DNA of 64,000 bases from Bacteroidota bacterium (GCA_023458535.1 JAEWYW010000062.1:62001-126000), one strand, 5' to 3'; numbered from the stretch's first letter, positions 51,043 to 60,282 are shown. Made by a program: numbers and translations. The notes: generated by a model not told the origin, from the sequence alone.

Positions 51043-51076
51043 AAAAAATGCCACTTAAAAATAAGCGACATTTTTT
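51043..51076 (-). terminator. Terminator of the small secreted protein gene
   Basis: Minus strand: 15-bp stem with two G-U pairs (AAAAAATGTCGCTTA with TAAGTGGCATTTTTT), followed by a T-rich tail, 23 nt past the stop of the gene at 51099. Confidence 0.65.
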
Positions 51077-51098
51077 ATAATTTTTTATGAGTTCAATA

Positions 51099-51428
51099 TT
51101 ATTTATTTTCCTTTTTCTTAATCAAGGGAAATTGATATTCTGGAACGAAATATTCCACTTTGGCTTTTTCTTTTTCTGTTTGTTTTAAAGCCATCAATTT
51201 TTCAGTTTTTGCTTTTCTGTTAGGCATTCTGTAAAGACTTGTGTCGGGGACTTTACAGTAGATTTTGTAACGAGATTTGGTGAAAATGCTGTCTTTATTT
51301 TTTATTTTTGAGAAATCCTGAATTTCGATTTTTTGTCGTGGCATTTTGGGCAGCTTCATTGAATCTGATTTCTTCTGCGCATTTGCAAAACCAAATAGAA
51401 TTATAAAAAGTAAACTTAAAAATTTCAT
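51099..51428 (-). CDS. Small secreted protein of unknown function
   Basis: 109 aa. Signal peptide MKFLSLLFIILFGFANAQ. Mature part basic and rich in K, with DSMKLPKMPRQKIEI and SLYRMPNRKAKTEK. No family recognised. An independent short gene with its own terminator. Confidence 0.6.
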   Translation of the reverse strand: MKFLSLLFIILFGFANAQKKSDSMKLPKMPRQKIEIQDFSKIKNKDSIFTKSRYKIYCKVPDTSLYRMPNRKAKTEKLMALKQTEKEKAKVEYFVPEYQFPLIKKKENK

Positions 51429-51544
51429 CTGCAGATTATTTTGGGCTAATTTACATATTTTCCTAAAATAAAGTAGTCTACAGGAAGTTTTAATGCAATG
51501 AAGTTCTCTTCCCTTTAATCTCAGATATTGTGAAATATTAAAAT

Positions 51545-52171
51545 TTATGCTGGCATTTTAAGTATTTTTTTGATTTGCAACATATGTTCATCTACGATCT
51601 TTAGGAGTGCTTTTTGCTGTTTTGGGTCTTCAATTTTTTTATTGGCTTTGGGTTCATTTCCATCGCAATCATTGGTTTTCAGTAAAAACTGTATCGGTTG
51701 GGTATTCTCATCGTAATAGATTCTGTTTTCATCATAACAAGCTTCAGCTCCTGAATCATAATACACAAAGAAAAGTTGATCACCTTTAAAATAGTAGCTG
51801 AATTTCTGCTGGTATTCATAGCCATTGAATTCTCCCGAAAATACTTTTATTCCATTTTCAAGCTCACATATCTTGGCTGTATTGGTGAATTCCATTGAGG
51901 TTTTTTCGTCTAATTTCGCTTTCCACTTTTCGTCTCCATTCTTACAATTCTTATTGCTAGAAGCAAGACCCTTTTGTGCGTCCTCGTACCAATTTTTTAT
52001 CTGAGAAATCCTGTCCTCAGGACTTAAGTTCTCTGGAGTTGCAGCAGGATTTTTAACCGATACTGTATCAGGATTTTGACTGGATTGCACCACTTCAACT
52101 TGTTTTTTTTCTTGACACGAAACAGCCAGAGCAATGCAACCTATCCACACTGATGTTTTTAGATTTATCAT
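51545..52171 (-). CDS. Lipoprotein of unknown function
   Basis: 208 aa with lipobox LAVSCQEK. Residues 20-55 are a linker of Q, N, P and S; the rest is a compact domain (KFSYYFKGDQLFFVYYDSGAEACYDENRIYYDE) with two cysteines that could form a disulfide. No named family. No gene is seen between it and the T9SS gene at 52462 (290 bp). Confidence 0.65.
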   Translation of the reverse strand: MINLKTSVWIGCIALAVSCQEKKQVEVVQSSQNPDTVSVKNPAATPENLSPEDRISQIKNWYEDAQKGLASSNKNCKNGDEKWKAKLDEKTSMEFTNTAKICELENGIKVFSGEFNGYEYQQKFSYYFKGDQLFFVYYDSGAEACYDENRIYYDENTQPIQFLLKTNDCDGNEPKANKKIEDPKQQKALLKIVDEHMLQIKKILKMPA

Positions 52172-52461
52172 GTTTTTTACTTATTTAGGATTTCAAATTA
52201 CAAAACAAAACTAATTTTGCAAAAAACATTCCTTTAAAAGACTTTAAATAGAATACTCCTTCTCAAGAATTTTTAATAAAGTCATGTTTTCTAAGTATTA
52301 TAATCCAGAAGCTAGTACCAGTAATTTGCCTTAAATTATCAACAAGAATTGCTTTTAATCTTCTTTATTTTATTAGTAACAACAAAATAAGGCTGCGAAA
52401 AGAATAAAATTTTAACTTTATATTTTATAAGCTGTAATTAAAATCACTAAAAGTTAAAAAA

Positions 52462-53565
52462 ATGAGAAACAACTATTTTAAGCTATTGTCTTTTTTGGCA
52501 ATATTTCCAATGGGTATGAGTGGTCAGGTAACTATGCCTTTTACCGAAAACTTTGGAGATAGCACTACACAACCGCAATGGAATTATGCTAATCCTGCTC
52601 CGATTGTAGTGAGTAATACTTCTGTAGATTCTCCCAATGGAGGAACTGGTGGAAGTTTGATGTATAATTTTTACAACAGTGTTGGTTTATCTACTTACAA
52701 TGTTCAATCTCCAATTCTTAATAATCCTACGAATGCAGCAGTAAGCGTATCATTTCAGTTTGCAGCAGCTAATAGATATACCATGCCACCGGCTCTCCAA
52801 ACAGTTTTTGCAGATGATCATATTATTTTGGAATATTCTACGGATCAAGGTATATCGTTTACCCCAATTTACGATTACGAAATAGGACGCACTGGGGAAC
52901 TGAACACTGGCGGAACAATTTCTAGTTTTTTTACTCCTAATGCGAGTCAGTGGGTTACTAAAACGTACACACTCCCTGCAGGAACTAATAGGGTGAATTT
53001 TAAAGGGATAAAAAACAATCCCAATCAGGCCGGAAACTTTGCTTATATAGATAATGTCACATTTAAGATTTGTACAAGCTCGCCTGCAGCTCCTACGGGC
53101 AATAGTCCACAAAATTTTTGTTCTAACCAAACTTTATCTAACTTGGTTGTGAATGGTAGCAATATAAAATGGTACCCGACTGCAACAGGTGTAAGTGCAC
53201 TATCGGGTGCTACAGTTCTTACTAATGGTACTACTTATTATGCAACACAAACTGTGGACGGATGTGAGAGCTCTTCAAGGCTACCAGTTACAGTGACAAA
53301 CGGAGGCTGTCTTGCTGTGGATGAAGTATCCGTAGAAAATGGTGTAAGTGTTTATCCAAATCCTGCCAAAGATAGGGTTGAAATAAAATCGAAATCGAAA
53401 GTGGTAAACATCAAAATGTTTTCTGCCGATGCTAAGTTGGTAAAGTCTGTTAGAGATATGCAGATTACCAGTATTTCTATAAATGATTTAGAAAAAGGTG
53501 TTTATTATTTAGAATTAACCTTTGAAAGTGGAGTAAAGCTTTATAAAAAAATAATCAAGGAGTAA
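52462..53565 (+). CDS. T9SS-secreted protein with type A sorting domain
   Basis: 367 aa with a signal peptide (to about residue 22). Residues 25-200 form a beta-sandwich like MAM/concanavalin modules in flavobacterial adhesins (MPFTENFGDS, FAYIDNVTFKI). A Cys/Gly-rich module near 205-285 (FCSNQTLSNLVVNGSNIKWYPTATG) is an Ig-like domain common in such cargo. The C-terminus VSVYPNPAKDRVEIKS ... GVYYLELTFESG is the type IX secretion signal. It ends in a strong terminator. Confidence 0.88.
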   Translation: MRNNYFKLLSFLAIFPMGMSGQVTMPFTENFGDSTTQPQWNYANPAPIVVSNTSVDSPNGGTGGSLMYNFYNSVGLSTYNVQSPILNNPTNAAVSVSFQFAAANRYTMPPALQTVFADDHIILEYSTDQGISFTPIYDYEIGRTGELNTGGTISSFFTPNASQWVTKTYTLPAGTNRVNFKGIKNNPNQAGNFAYIDNVTFKICTSSPAAPTGNSPQNFCSNQTLSNLVVNGSNIKWYPTATGVSALSGATVLTNGTTYYATQTVDGCESSSRLPVTVTNGGCLAVDEVSVENGVSVYPNPAKDRVEIKSKSKVVNIKMFSADAKLVKSVRDMQITSISINDLEKGVYYLELTFESGVKLYKKIIKE

Positions 53566-53588
53566 AAACAGGAGTTCTAGTAAATAAA

Positions 53589-53623
53589 AAAACCTAACAG
53601 TTTTCAGAAAACTGTTAGGTTTT
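53589..53623. terminator. Terminator after the T9SS cargo gene
   Basis: Perfect 16-bp stem (AAAACCTAACAGTTTT with its complement), 3-nt loop CAG. Confidence 0.9.
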
Positions 53624-53636
53624 AATTTTGAGTTAA

Positions 53637-53766
53637 CCGTGAAAAAGGCATTCCGGGATTGAGTTCTGAGGATCCTCAATGTCATCGGATTGTCCTTGTT
53701 CAAAGGGTTTTGTAGTTGATTTGCAGGATAAACGGCTTCTTCAAATTTATTTATTGAAAAAAACAT
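53637..53766 (-). other. Possible frameshifted 44-residue minus-strand gene
   Basis: ATG 53766 opens MFFSINKFEEAVYPANQLQN; with one added base near 53705-53713 it would continue as PFEQGQSDDIEDPQNSIP and ECLFHG to a stop at 53637. As sequenced the first frame runs on into the terminator of the T9SS gene with an Arg-rich sequence. The hydrophilic acidic second half reads like a real protein. No family is known; the rest of the 308-bp gap shows nothing else. Confidence 0.25.
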
Positions 53767-53873
53767 AGACTATTAGTTTTAATGATTTATTATTTTCTTC
53801 ATTTGAAGAAGTCGTTTAAAGTTATCACTTTCTGTTCAAAGTGCAACTTTCTTAAAGCCTAAACTTTCAACTT

Positions 53874-55649
53874 TTAGTAATTCCCTTTCTGAATGTAATG
53901 CGCAGCAATTTTTTCTGTAAGTTCAATTACATTTGGGTTGTTGGTATATTTTGTAAACCTTCTTAAACCTGAAAGCATCATTCTTTGTTCGTCTCCTTCT
54001 GCGAATGAGATGATACCCTCTTTAGCGGCTTCGGTAATTTTCTCAACCGCTTTATAAAGATTTAATCTTGCCATCGCTGCTTCTACACTTCCTTCATCAT
54101 AATGCTTTTCTGCTCTCAAAACAGCTGATTCTGCCATGTAAATCTGATTTAAAATTTCAGAGGCGTTCAACAATAAATGCTGTTGCTTTTCAATATCTGT
54201 CATGTATTTTTGAAGTGCAGCACCAGAAACCATTAAGAAAACTTTCTTTAGATTATGGATAATGGCTTTTTCTTCGGACATAAAAGCTGAATAATCTGGA
54301 GTTTCGAATGATGGTATTCCCATTAATTCTTTGCCCACCGCCATTGCTGGAGTCATTAAGTCGATTTCACCTTTCATGGCACGTTTGATGAGCATACCTA
54401 CAGAAAGAAGTCTGTTGATTTCGTTGGTACCTTCATAAATTCTTGAAATTCTTGAATCTCTCCAAGCTGCTTCCATAGGAGTATCTTCAGAGAATCCCAT
54501 TCCGCCATACACCTGAATTCCTTCATCTGCAGTATGCTGAGCCAAATCGGAAACGTAGGTTTTTAAGATAGAACATTCCACTGCGAATTCCTCAACACCT
54601 TTTAATTCCGCTTGCTGATGATCCATACCACCCGCTACTAATTCTTCAATTTTGTCTTCGATATCTTTTGCAGCACGATATGTTCCGGCTTCACTCACGA
54701 AAGCACCAGTTCCCATTTCCGCAATTTTCTTTCTGATGGCTCCGAACGTTGAAATGGCTACACCAAATTGCTTTCTTTCGTTGGCATATTGGATAGAATG
54801 ATTCATGATTCTTCTTTGAGCATCTAAACAAGCAGCAGCTAATTTTATTCTACCAACATTCAATGCATTTAAAGCGATTTTGAAACCATTATTTCTTTCC
54901 CCTAAAAGATTTTCAACCGGAACTTTCATATCATTGAAGAAAACCTGTCTGGTAGAAGACGCCCGAATACCGAGTTTATGTTCTTCTTCACCAAAAGTTA
55001 AGCTCTCAGGATTTTCCAGTTCAGATTTGTTAATCACAAAACCTGTGATATTTTTATCATCATCAATTCTTGCAAATAATGTAAAAGTTTCGGCAAAACC
55101 TGCGTTGGAAATCCACATTTTCTGTCCATTAATGATGTAATGTTTTCCATCCTCAGAAAGAACCGCTTTTGTTTTTCCACTGTTGGCATCAGAACCAGCA
55201 TCTGGCTCTGTTAAACAGTAGGCTCCGAAGTGTTTTCCTGTCGCCAAATCTGGTAAATATTTCTGCTTCTGCTCTTCATTGCCATAAAGTACCACTGGTA
55301 ACGTTCCAATTCCAGTATGTGCACCGTAGGCAGTTGCCAAAGAACCTGTAGCTCCCGAAAGATAATCACAAGCCAATACGGTAGTTACGAAGCCCATTCC
55401 GAGACCGCCATAAGTTTCAGGAACAGCAATCCCTAAGAATCCCATTTCCCCGATTTCCTCCATTACTTCCTTGGTGTAAGCATAATCTTTTTTCTCGAAA
55501 CGCTCACGATTAGGAACAACTTCTCTGTCGATAAATTCTTTCGCAGAGTCGCGCATCATTTTTTGATCGTCATTTAATTCTTCGATGCTAAAAATTTGCT
55601 GTGCATCTATGTCTTTGATGAGGAATTCTCCTCCTTTATTATTTGTCAT
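53874..55649 (-). CDS. Acyl-CoA dehydrogenase (long-chain type)
   Basis: 591 aa, the first step of beta-oxidation. Catalytic Glu lies in RIYEGTNEINRL near residue 405. FAD and CoA regions: YCLTEPDAGSDANSGKTKA, GQKMWISNAGFAETFTLFARID, ASSTRQVFFNDM. The extra C-terminal ~150 residues are typical of the VLCAD/ACAD9 subgroup. It heads the distal end of the minus-strand operon with the IVP gene and thiolase upstream. Confidence 0.93.
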   Translation of the reverse strand: MTNNKGGEFLIKDIDAQQIFSIEELNDDQKMMRDSAKEFIDREVVPNRERFEKKDYAYTKEVMEEIGEMGFLGIAVPETYGGLGMGFVTTVLACDYLSGATGSLATAYGAHTGIGTLPVVLYGNEEQKQKYLPDLATGKHFGAYCLTEPDAGSDANSGKTKAVLSEDGKHYIINGQKMWISNAGFAETFTLFARIDDDKNITGFVINKSELENPESLTFGEEEHKLGIRASSTRQVFFNDMKVPVENLLGERNNGFKIALNALNVGRIKLAAACLDAQRRIMNHSIQYANERKQFGVAISTFGAIRKKIAEMGTGAFVSEAGTYRAAKDIEDKIEELVAGGMDHQQAELKGVEEFAVECSILKTYVSDLAQHTADEGIQVYGGMGFSEDTPMEAAWRDSRISRIYEGTNEINRLLSVGMLIKRAMKGEIDLMTPAMAVGKELMGIPSFETPDYSAFMSEEKAIIHNLKKVFLMVSGAALQKYMTDIEKQQHLLLNASEILNQIYMAESAVLRAEKHYDEGSVEAAMARLNLYKAVEKITEAAKEGIISFAEGDEQRMMLSGLRRFTKYTNNPNVIELTEKIAAHYIQKGNY

Positions 55650-55651
55650 GT

Positions 55652-55697
55652 GTTTGATTAATTTTAAATTATAGATTTTAAATTTTAAATGTGATTC
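55652..55697. repeat. Degenerate heptad tract 3' of the four-helix-bundle gene
   Basis: Words tgtttga, ttaattt, taaatta, tagattt, taaattt, taaatgt, gattcta. This is the downstream (relative to the insert) flank; a matching tract lies on the other side at 56058-56090. Confidence 0.55.
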
Positions 55698-55699
55698 TA

Positions 55700-56056
55700 C
55701 TATAAATTTTCAGATGATGTTTTTATGATTTTAGTTAAAATATTAATGATGCTTTCAATTTCTTTTAAATAAAAATCCATATCGATTTGAACTAAATTAG
55801 AAGAGTGATATAGTTTTAACCAATACCTTGTTTCTCGAGCTTCTTTATTTGCGATGGAAAGCTTAGAGATAAAATCTTTTTTACTTTGAGCTGCAATCGC
55901 TTCCTCAACATTGGCACCGATTGAAGTTCCGCAACGAAGAATTTGTTTTGATAAAATAAATTCATTTTGAGATTTACATATCTGGTAAAACTTAATAATC
56001 TCTAATGCAAACCCGAATGTTTTATTCTGGATCAAATTATCTTCCCTAAAACTCAT
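55700..56056 (-). CDS. Four-helix-bundle protein (S23/IVP, Avd-like)
   Basis: 118 aa. The pattern FGFALEIIKFYQICK, LRCGTSIGANVEEAIAAQSKKDFISKLSIANKEARETRYWLKL marks the 23S rRNA intervening-sequence / Avd-like family of pentameric four-helix bundles. Avd proteins partner reverse transcriptases in diversity-generating retroelements; most family members have no known role. It is inserted between thiolase and acyl-CoA dehydrogenase genes and flanked on both sides by heptad tracts; no reverse transcriptase is nearby. Confidence 0.88.
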   Translation of the reverse strand: MSFREDNLIQNKTFGFALEIIKFYQICKSQNEFILSKQILRCGTSIGANVEEAIAAQSKKDFISKLSIANKEARETRYWLKLYHSSNLVQIDMDFYLKEIESIINILTKIIKTSSENL

Positions 56057-56057
56057 T

Positions 56058-56090
56058 TCATCTAAAATTTATAATGTAAAATCTAAAATT
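56058..56090. repeat. Degenerate heptad tract 5' of the four-helix-bundle gene
   Basis: Words aaattta, taatgta, aaatcta, aaatttt between the four-helix-bundle gene and the thiolase gene. Confidence 0.5.
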
Positions 56091-57269
56091 TTAGAGCAAC
56101 TCAAAAATACTAGCAGCGCCCTGTCCTGTACCAACGCACATGGTTACCATACCGTATTTGTCGCCACGCTTTTTCATTTCGTCTAAAAGCTGAACCGTTA
56201 GCTTTGTTCCAGTACATCCTAGTGGGTGTCCAAGTGCAATAGCCCCTCCATTTACATTTAAGATCTCTTTGTTTAAGCCTAATTCTTTTATAATTGCCAC
56301 CGACTGGGAAGCAAAAGCTTCATTAAGTTCGATGAGATTGATATCATTTAAACTTAAACCAGCCTGCTTTAAAGCCTTCGGAATAGCGTAAATTGGCCCT
56401 ATACCCATAATTCTTGGCGGAACACCGGCTGCTGCATACGAAACCAATCTTGCAATAGGTGTAACACCTAATTCCTTTACCATTTCTTCAGACATCACCA
56501 TTACGAAAGCAGCACCATCAGACATTTGCGAAGAGTTACCCGCCGTAACAGTACCCCCATTTTTGAATACAGGTTTCAGTTTGGCAAGACCTTCTAACGA
56601 GGTGTCTTTTCTTGGTCCTTCATCCACTAAAAAGTCATATTTTTTAGTTTGAACTTTTTGATTGTCGTCTAAGAAGTTATACTCAATAGGAAGACCTACG
56701 ATTTGATCTTTAAATCTTCCTGTTTCATTAGCTTTTAATGCTTTTTGATGTGATTCAAACGCGAATAAATCCTGTTCTTCTCTAGTGATTTTATATTCTG
56801 TCGCAACTTCTTCTGCGGTATAACCCATTCCCCAATAATAATCTGGATGCTCACCAGAGATTTTAGTTTCAGGAGTTGGTTTGTAGCCGCCCATTGGGAT
56901 ATAACTCATCGATTCTGTTCCACCTGCGATGATGCAGTCTGCCATTCCGTTTTGGATTTTTGCAGCTGCCAAAGCGATGGCTTCGGATCCCGATGCACAA
57001 TACCTGTTAATGGTAACTCCGGGAACTTTGTCGGTTTTTAATGCCATCAGAGAGATTAAACGTGCTACGTTAAGACCCTGTTCTGCCTCTGGCATGGCAT
57101 TACCAACAATAAGATCGTCTATTCTGGCGTGATCCAACTGTGGGAAATCAGCCACTAATTTTTCTATAACTTGTGTTGCCATCACATCGGGTCTCGTAAA
57201 ACGAAGAGATCCCTTCGGTGCTTTACCCACCGCTGTTCTGTATCCTGCAACGATATATGCTTGTTTCAT
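56091..57269 (-). CDS. fadA: Acetyl-CoA C-acyltransferase (thiolase)
   Basis: 392 aa. Cleaves 3-ketoacyl-CoA. Nucleophile Cys in INRYCASGSEAIA (near 90), HPLGCTG (second Cys and His) and MCVGTGQGAA (third block) are intact. In an operon-like array with the 3-hydroxyacyl-CoA dehydrogenase/enoyl-CoA hydratase gene (84-bp gap). Confidence 0.94.
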   Translation of the reverse strand: MKQAYIVAGYRTAVGKAPKGSLRFTRPDVMATQVIEKLVADFPQLDHARIDDLIVGNAMPEAEQGLNVARLISLMALKTDKVPGVTINRYCASGSEAIALAAAKIQNGMADCIIAGGTESMSYIPMGGYKPTPETKISGEHPDYYWGMGYTAEEVATEYKITREEQDLFAFESHQKALKANETGRFKDQIVGLPIEYNFLDDNQKVQTKKYDFLVDEGPRKDTSLEGLAKLKPVFKNGGTVTAGNSSQMSDGAAFVMVMSEEMVKELGVTPIARLVSYAAAGVPPRIMGIGPIYAIPKALKQAGLSLNDINLIELNEAFASQSVAIIKELGLNKEILNVNGGAIALGHPLGCTGTKLTVQLLDEMKKRGDKYGMVTMCVGTGQGAASIFELL

Positions 57270-57352
57270 TTTTAGATTAAAGATTAAGAGGTTAGAGATT
57301 TAAGACTCACAACTCATTGAATTAATTTTTAAAAAGTGTATTACTTTACAAA
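57270..57352. repeat. Degenerate heptad tract between thiolase and fadB-like genes
   Basis: Words tttagat, taaagat, taagagg, ttagaga, tttaaga, ctcacaa, ctcattg. Confidence 0.5.
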
Positions 57353-59755
57353 TTAATTACGCAATGGTTTTCCTTTTTGTAACATATACTGAATTCTCTC
57401 CAATGTTTTTCTTTCACCGCAAAGGGATAGGAAAGTTTCTCTTTCAAGATTCAATAAATACTGTTCTGATACAACCGTTGATTCGGATAAGTTACCACCT
57501 ACCATTACATAAGCCAGCTTATCAGCAATTTTCTTATCATATTCAGAAATAAAGTTACCTGCTAGCATCTGGTCAGTTCCAACTAGGAATAAACCTAAAG
57601 CATCCTGACCAAGAACTCTTACTTTTTGTGGGATAGGTTGGGTATAACCATGTTCCGCCATTTGCAAAGCAACTTTTTTAGCTTCGGCAATTTGTCTGTT
57701 AGGGTTTACTACCACAATATCTTTTCCTTCCTGAAGAATTCCTAAATCGTACGCTTCATATGCAGAAGTTGCCACTTTTGCCATCGCGATATTCATAAAG
57801 GCATCTCTCAGTCGGTTGTCTTTTACATCATCTTTATGAAGCAGTTTATCTGTTCTTAGGATGAACTCTTTGGTTCCACCACCACCAGGAATTACACCAA
57901 CACCTAGTTCTACAAGTCCAATGTAAGTTTCTGCTGCTGCAACCACTCTGTCGGCATGCATTGTCATTTCGCAACCACCACCTAATGTCATTCCGTGAGG
58001 TGCCACTACAACAGGTATGGAAGAGTAACGCACTCTCATCATCGATTGTTGGAAGTAATTGATTGCCATATTGAGTTCATCCCAATCTTGGTCAACAGCC
58101 ATCATTAAAATCATTCCGAGGTTAGCGCCTACAGAAAAATTAGCACCGTGGTTACCGATAACCAAACCATCATATTCTTTTTCGGCGAGATCAATAGCTC
58201 TGTTCAAACCTTCAAGCACTTCACCACCAAGAGAATTCATTTTAGAGCGAATTTCGAAGTTGATAATTCCATCTCCCAAATCCTGAATTGCAGAACCAGA
58301 GTTGCTCCAAAGCGTTTTATTTTTTCTGATATTATCAAGGATGATAAAGGCTTCCTGACCAGGAATTGCTTGGTAATCTTTGGAAATCTGATTGTAAAAC
58401 ATCTTTTTACCATCGTCTGAAATCTTATAGAAGGAATCGCTTTCAGGCATCTCTCTCACCCAATCGGAAACTTCATAACCTGCCTCTTTAGCCAGTTCAA
58501 TTCCTTTTTTAACTCCTACTGCATCCCAGATTTCAAAAGGACCATTTTCCCAACCGAAACCAGCACGCATGGCATCATCAATCTTGTAAATTTCATCAGA
58601 AATTTCTGGCACTTTATGCGAAACATAAGCAAACAAAGCACCTAAAGAAAGTCTGTAAAATTCTCCAGCCTTATCTTTTCCACCGATTAAGACTTTGAAA
58701 CGATCAATAGGTTTATCGATATTTTTTGTTAACTCTAAAGTCGGGAAAGAAGATTTATCTTGAGCTTCATATTCATGGGTATCCAGATTCAAGGCTAGAA
58801 TTTCAGATTTTCCGTCCTCACCTTTCACTTTTTTAAAGAAACCAGCATCTGTTTTAGAGCCCAATAATTTATTTTCAACCATGAAGTTGATATAATCAGG
58901 CAAAACAAACTGATCTTTGAACATATCTGTCTCTGCACCACTATCACGAACTCCATTGGCCACATGAACTAAGGTATCTAAACCTACTACATCTGCTGTA
59001 CGGAAGGTCGCTGATTTTGGACGACCAATTACTGGACCTGTCAATTTATCAACATCACCAATTGTTAAACCTAGTTTTTGGATGTTGTTGAAGATGTTCA
59101 TAATTCCAAAAACCCCAATTCTGTTGGCAATAAATGCAGGTGTATCCTTTGCCAAAACAGTGGTTTTTCCTAAGAATTTTGCACCATAATCCATATAGAA
59201 TTTAATGATCTCTTGATCAGACTCTGGTGTTGGGATAATCTCAAGTAAAGGCAAATATCTTACTGGGTTGAAGAAGTGCGTACCAGCAAAATATTTCTTG
59301 AAATCTTCACTTCTTCCTTCAATAAGGAAATGTATAGGAATACCAGATGTATTAGATGAAACCAAAGTTCCTGGTTTTCTATATTTTTCTATCTTTTCGT
59401 AAACCGATTTTTTAATGTCAAGACGTTCTACAACTACCTCAATCACCCAATCGGTGTTTTTTATTTTCTCCATGTCATCATCAAAATTTCCAGGAGTAAT
59501 TCTGTCTACAAATTTTGGAGAATAGAGTAGTGCAGGACTTGCCTTAGGAAGTTTTGCAAGACTTTCCGTAGCAATTCTGTTTCTTACTGCTTTGCTTTCA
59601 AGCGTAAGACCTTTAGCTGCTTCTGCATAGGTAAGCTGATTAGGGACAATGTCTAACAACAACACTTCAACACCAATATTGGCGAAATGTGCTGCAATAC
59701 CCGAACCCATAATACCCGAACCGAGGACAGTTACGTGTTTTATTCTTCTTTTCAT
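57353..59755 (-). CDS. Bifunctional 3-hydroxyacyl-CoA dehydrogenase / enoyl-CoA hydratase
   Basis: 800 aa. The NAD-binding dehydrogenase comes first (VLGSGIMGSGIAAHFANIG, residues 8-27; THFFNPVRYLPLLE, near 165). The crotonase domain is C-terminal: GANFSVGANLGM, then GMTLGGGCEMTMHADRVVAA with its Glu, and LVELGVGVIPGGGG. This order (HAD then ECH) is reversed from FadB/FadJ of E. coli. The central KVPEISDEIYKIDDAMRAGFGWENGPFE belongs to the second HAD C-terminal domain. MarR regulator precedes it. Confidence 0.92.
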   Translation of the reverse strand: MKRRIKHVTVLGSGIMGSGIAAHFANIGVEVLLLDIVPNQLTYAEAAKGLTLESKAVRNRIATESLAKLPKASPALLYSPKFVDRITPGNFDDDMEKIKNTDWVIEVVVERLDIKKSVYEKIEKYRKPGTLVSSNTSGIPIHFLIEGRSEDFKKYFAGTHFFNPVRYLPLLEIIPTPESDQEIIKFYMDYGAKFLGKTTVLAKDTPAFIANRIGVFGIMNIFNNIQKLGLTIGDVDKLTGPVIGRPKSATFRTADVVGLDTLVHVANGVRDSGAETDMFKDQFVLPDYINFMVENKLLGSKTDAGFFKKVKGEDGKSEILALNLDTHEYEAQDKSSFPTLELTKNIDKPIDRFKVLIGGKDKAGEFYRLSLGALFAYVSHKVPEISDEIYKIDDAMRAGFGWENGPFEIWDAVGVKKGIELAKEAGYEVSDWVREMPESDSFYKISDDGKKMFYNQISKDYQAIPGQEAFIILDNIRKNKTLWSNSGSAIQDLGDGIINFEIRSKMNSLGGEVLEGLNRAIDLAEKEYDGLVIGNHGANFSVGANLGMILMMAVDQDWDELNMAINYFQQSMMRVRYSSIPVVVAPHGMTLGGGCEMTMHADRVVAAAETYIGLVELGVGVIPGGGGTKEFILRTDKLLHKDDVKDNRLRDAFMNIAMAKVATSAYEAYDLGILQEGKDIVVVNPNRQIAEAKKVALQMAEHGYTQPIPQKVRVLGQDALGLFLVGTDQMLAGNFISEYDKKIADKLAYVMVGGNLSESTVVSEQYLLNLERETFLSLCGERKTLERIQYMLQKGKPLRN

Positions 59756-59812
59756 TTTAATATATTGATTTTATTAATTGTCGTTAAGGAATGAAACGAT
59801 GTGGCGATTCGG

Positions 59813-60259
59813 TTATTTTTTATTATTCAAATCGTTGGCGATCTGCTTAATCTCGTTCATCACTTCCTTGAAGATTTCCATTTTTTCCTGCGGAATTTTC
59901 TCCAAGACTTTTTTGTTGAAGTTCACCACTACTTCTTTTGAAAGGTTTCTCGAATTCAAACCTTTATCCGTAAGTTTGATGATCACCTCGCGCTTATCTG
60001 TGGTGGTTTTCTCTTTATAGATATAACCATTATCCTCTAAAAGTTTGATGATTCTTGTAAGAGAAGTAGGCTCAATGGCCATTTTAGGACCTAAATTGGT
60101 GCTTCTTGTTCCTTCTTTGGGATCAATTTTTAATAAAGTAAGGGCCTGAACTGCTGTAGCATCGTGATCTTGGGCGTATTCTGAATACATTTTAGACACA
60201 GAGAGCCATGTTTGCTTAAGAATGAGATCTATGTTATCTACTTTGTTATTGTTTTCCAT
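59813..60259 (-). CDS. MarR-family transcription regulator
   Basis: 148 aa. A winged helix with TNLGPKMAIEPTSLTRIIKLLEDNGYIYKEKTTTDKREVIIKLT (residues 53-97) is the MarR DNA-binding core. It lies 57 bp before the first beta-oxidation gene on the same strand, so it likely represses that operon and responds to an acyl-CoA or similar ligand, as in FarR/FadR-like MarRs. Two perfect palindromes upstream suggest autoregulation. Confidence 0.9.
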   Translation of the reverse strand: MENNNKVDNIDLILKQTWLSVSKMYSEYAQDHDATAVQALTLLKIDPKEGTRSTNLGPKMAIEPTSLTRIIKLLEDNGYIYKEKTTTDKREVIIKLTDKGLNSRNLSKEVVVNFNKKVLEKIPQEKMEIFKEVMNEIKQIANDLNNKK

Positions 60260-60282
60260 AATTTCTTAAATTCTGGTTTACT

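Noticed and set aside
55700..56056. Full diversity-generating retroelement around the Avd-like gene
   Set aside because: No reverse transcriptase, template/variable repeat pair or C-type lectin target in the flanking 20 kb.
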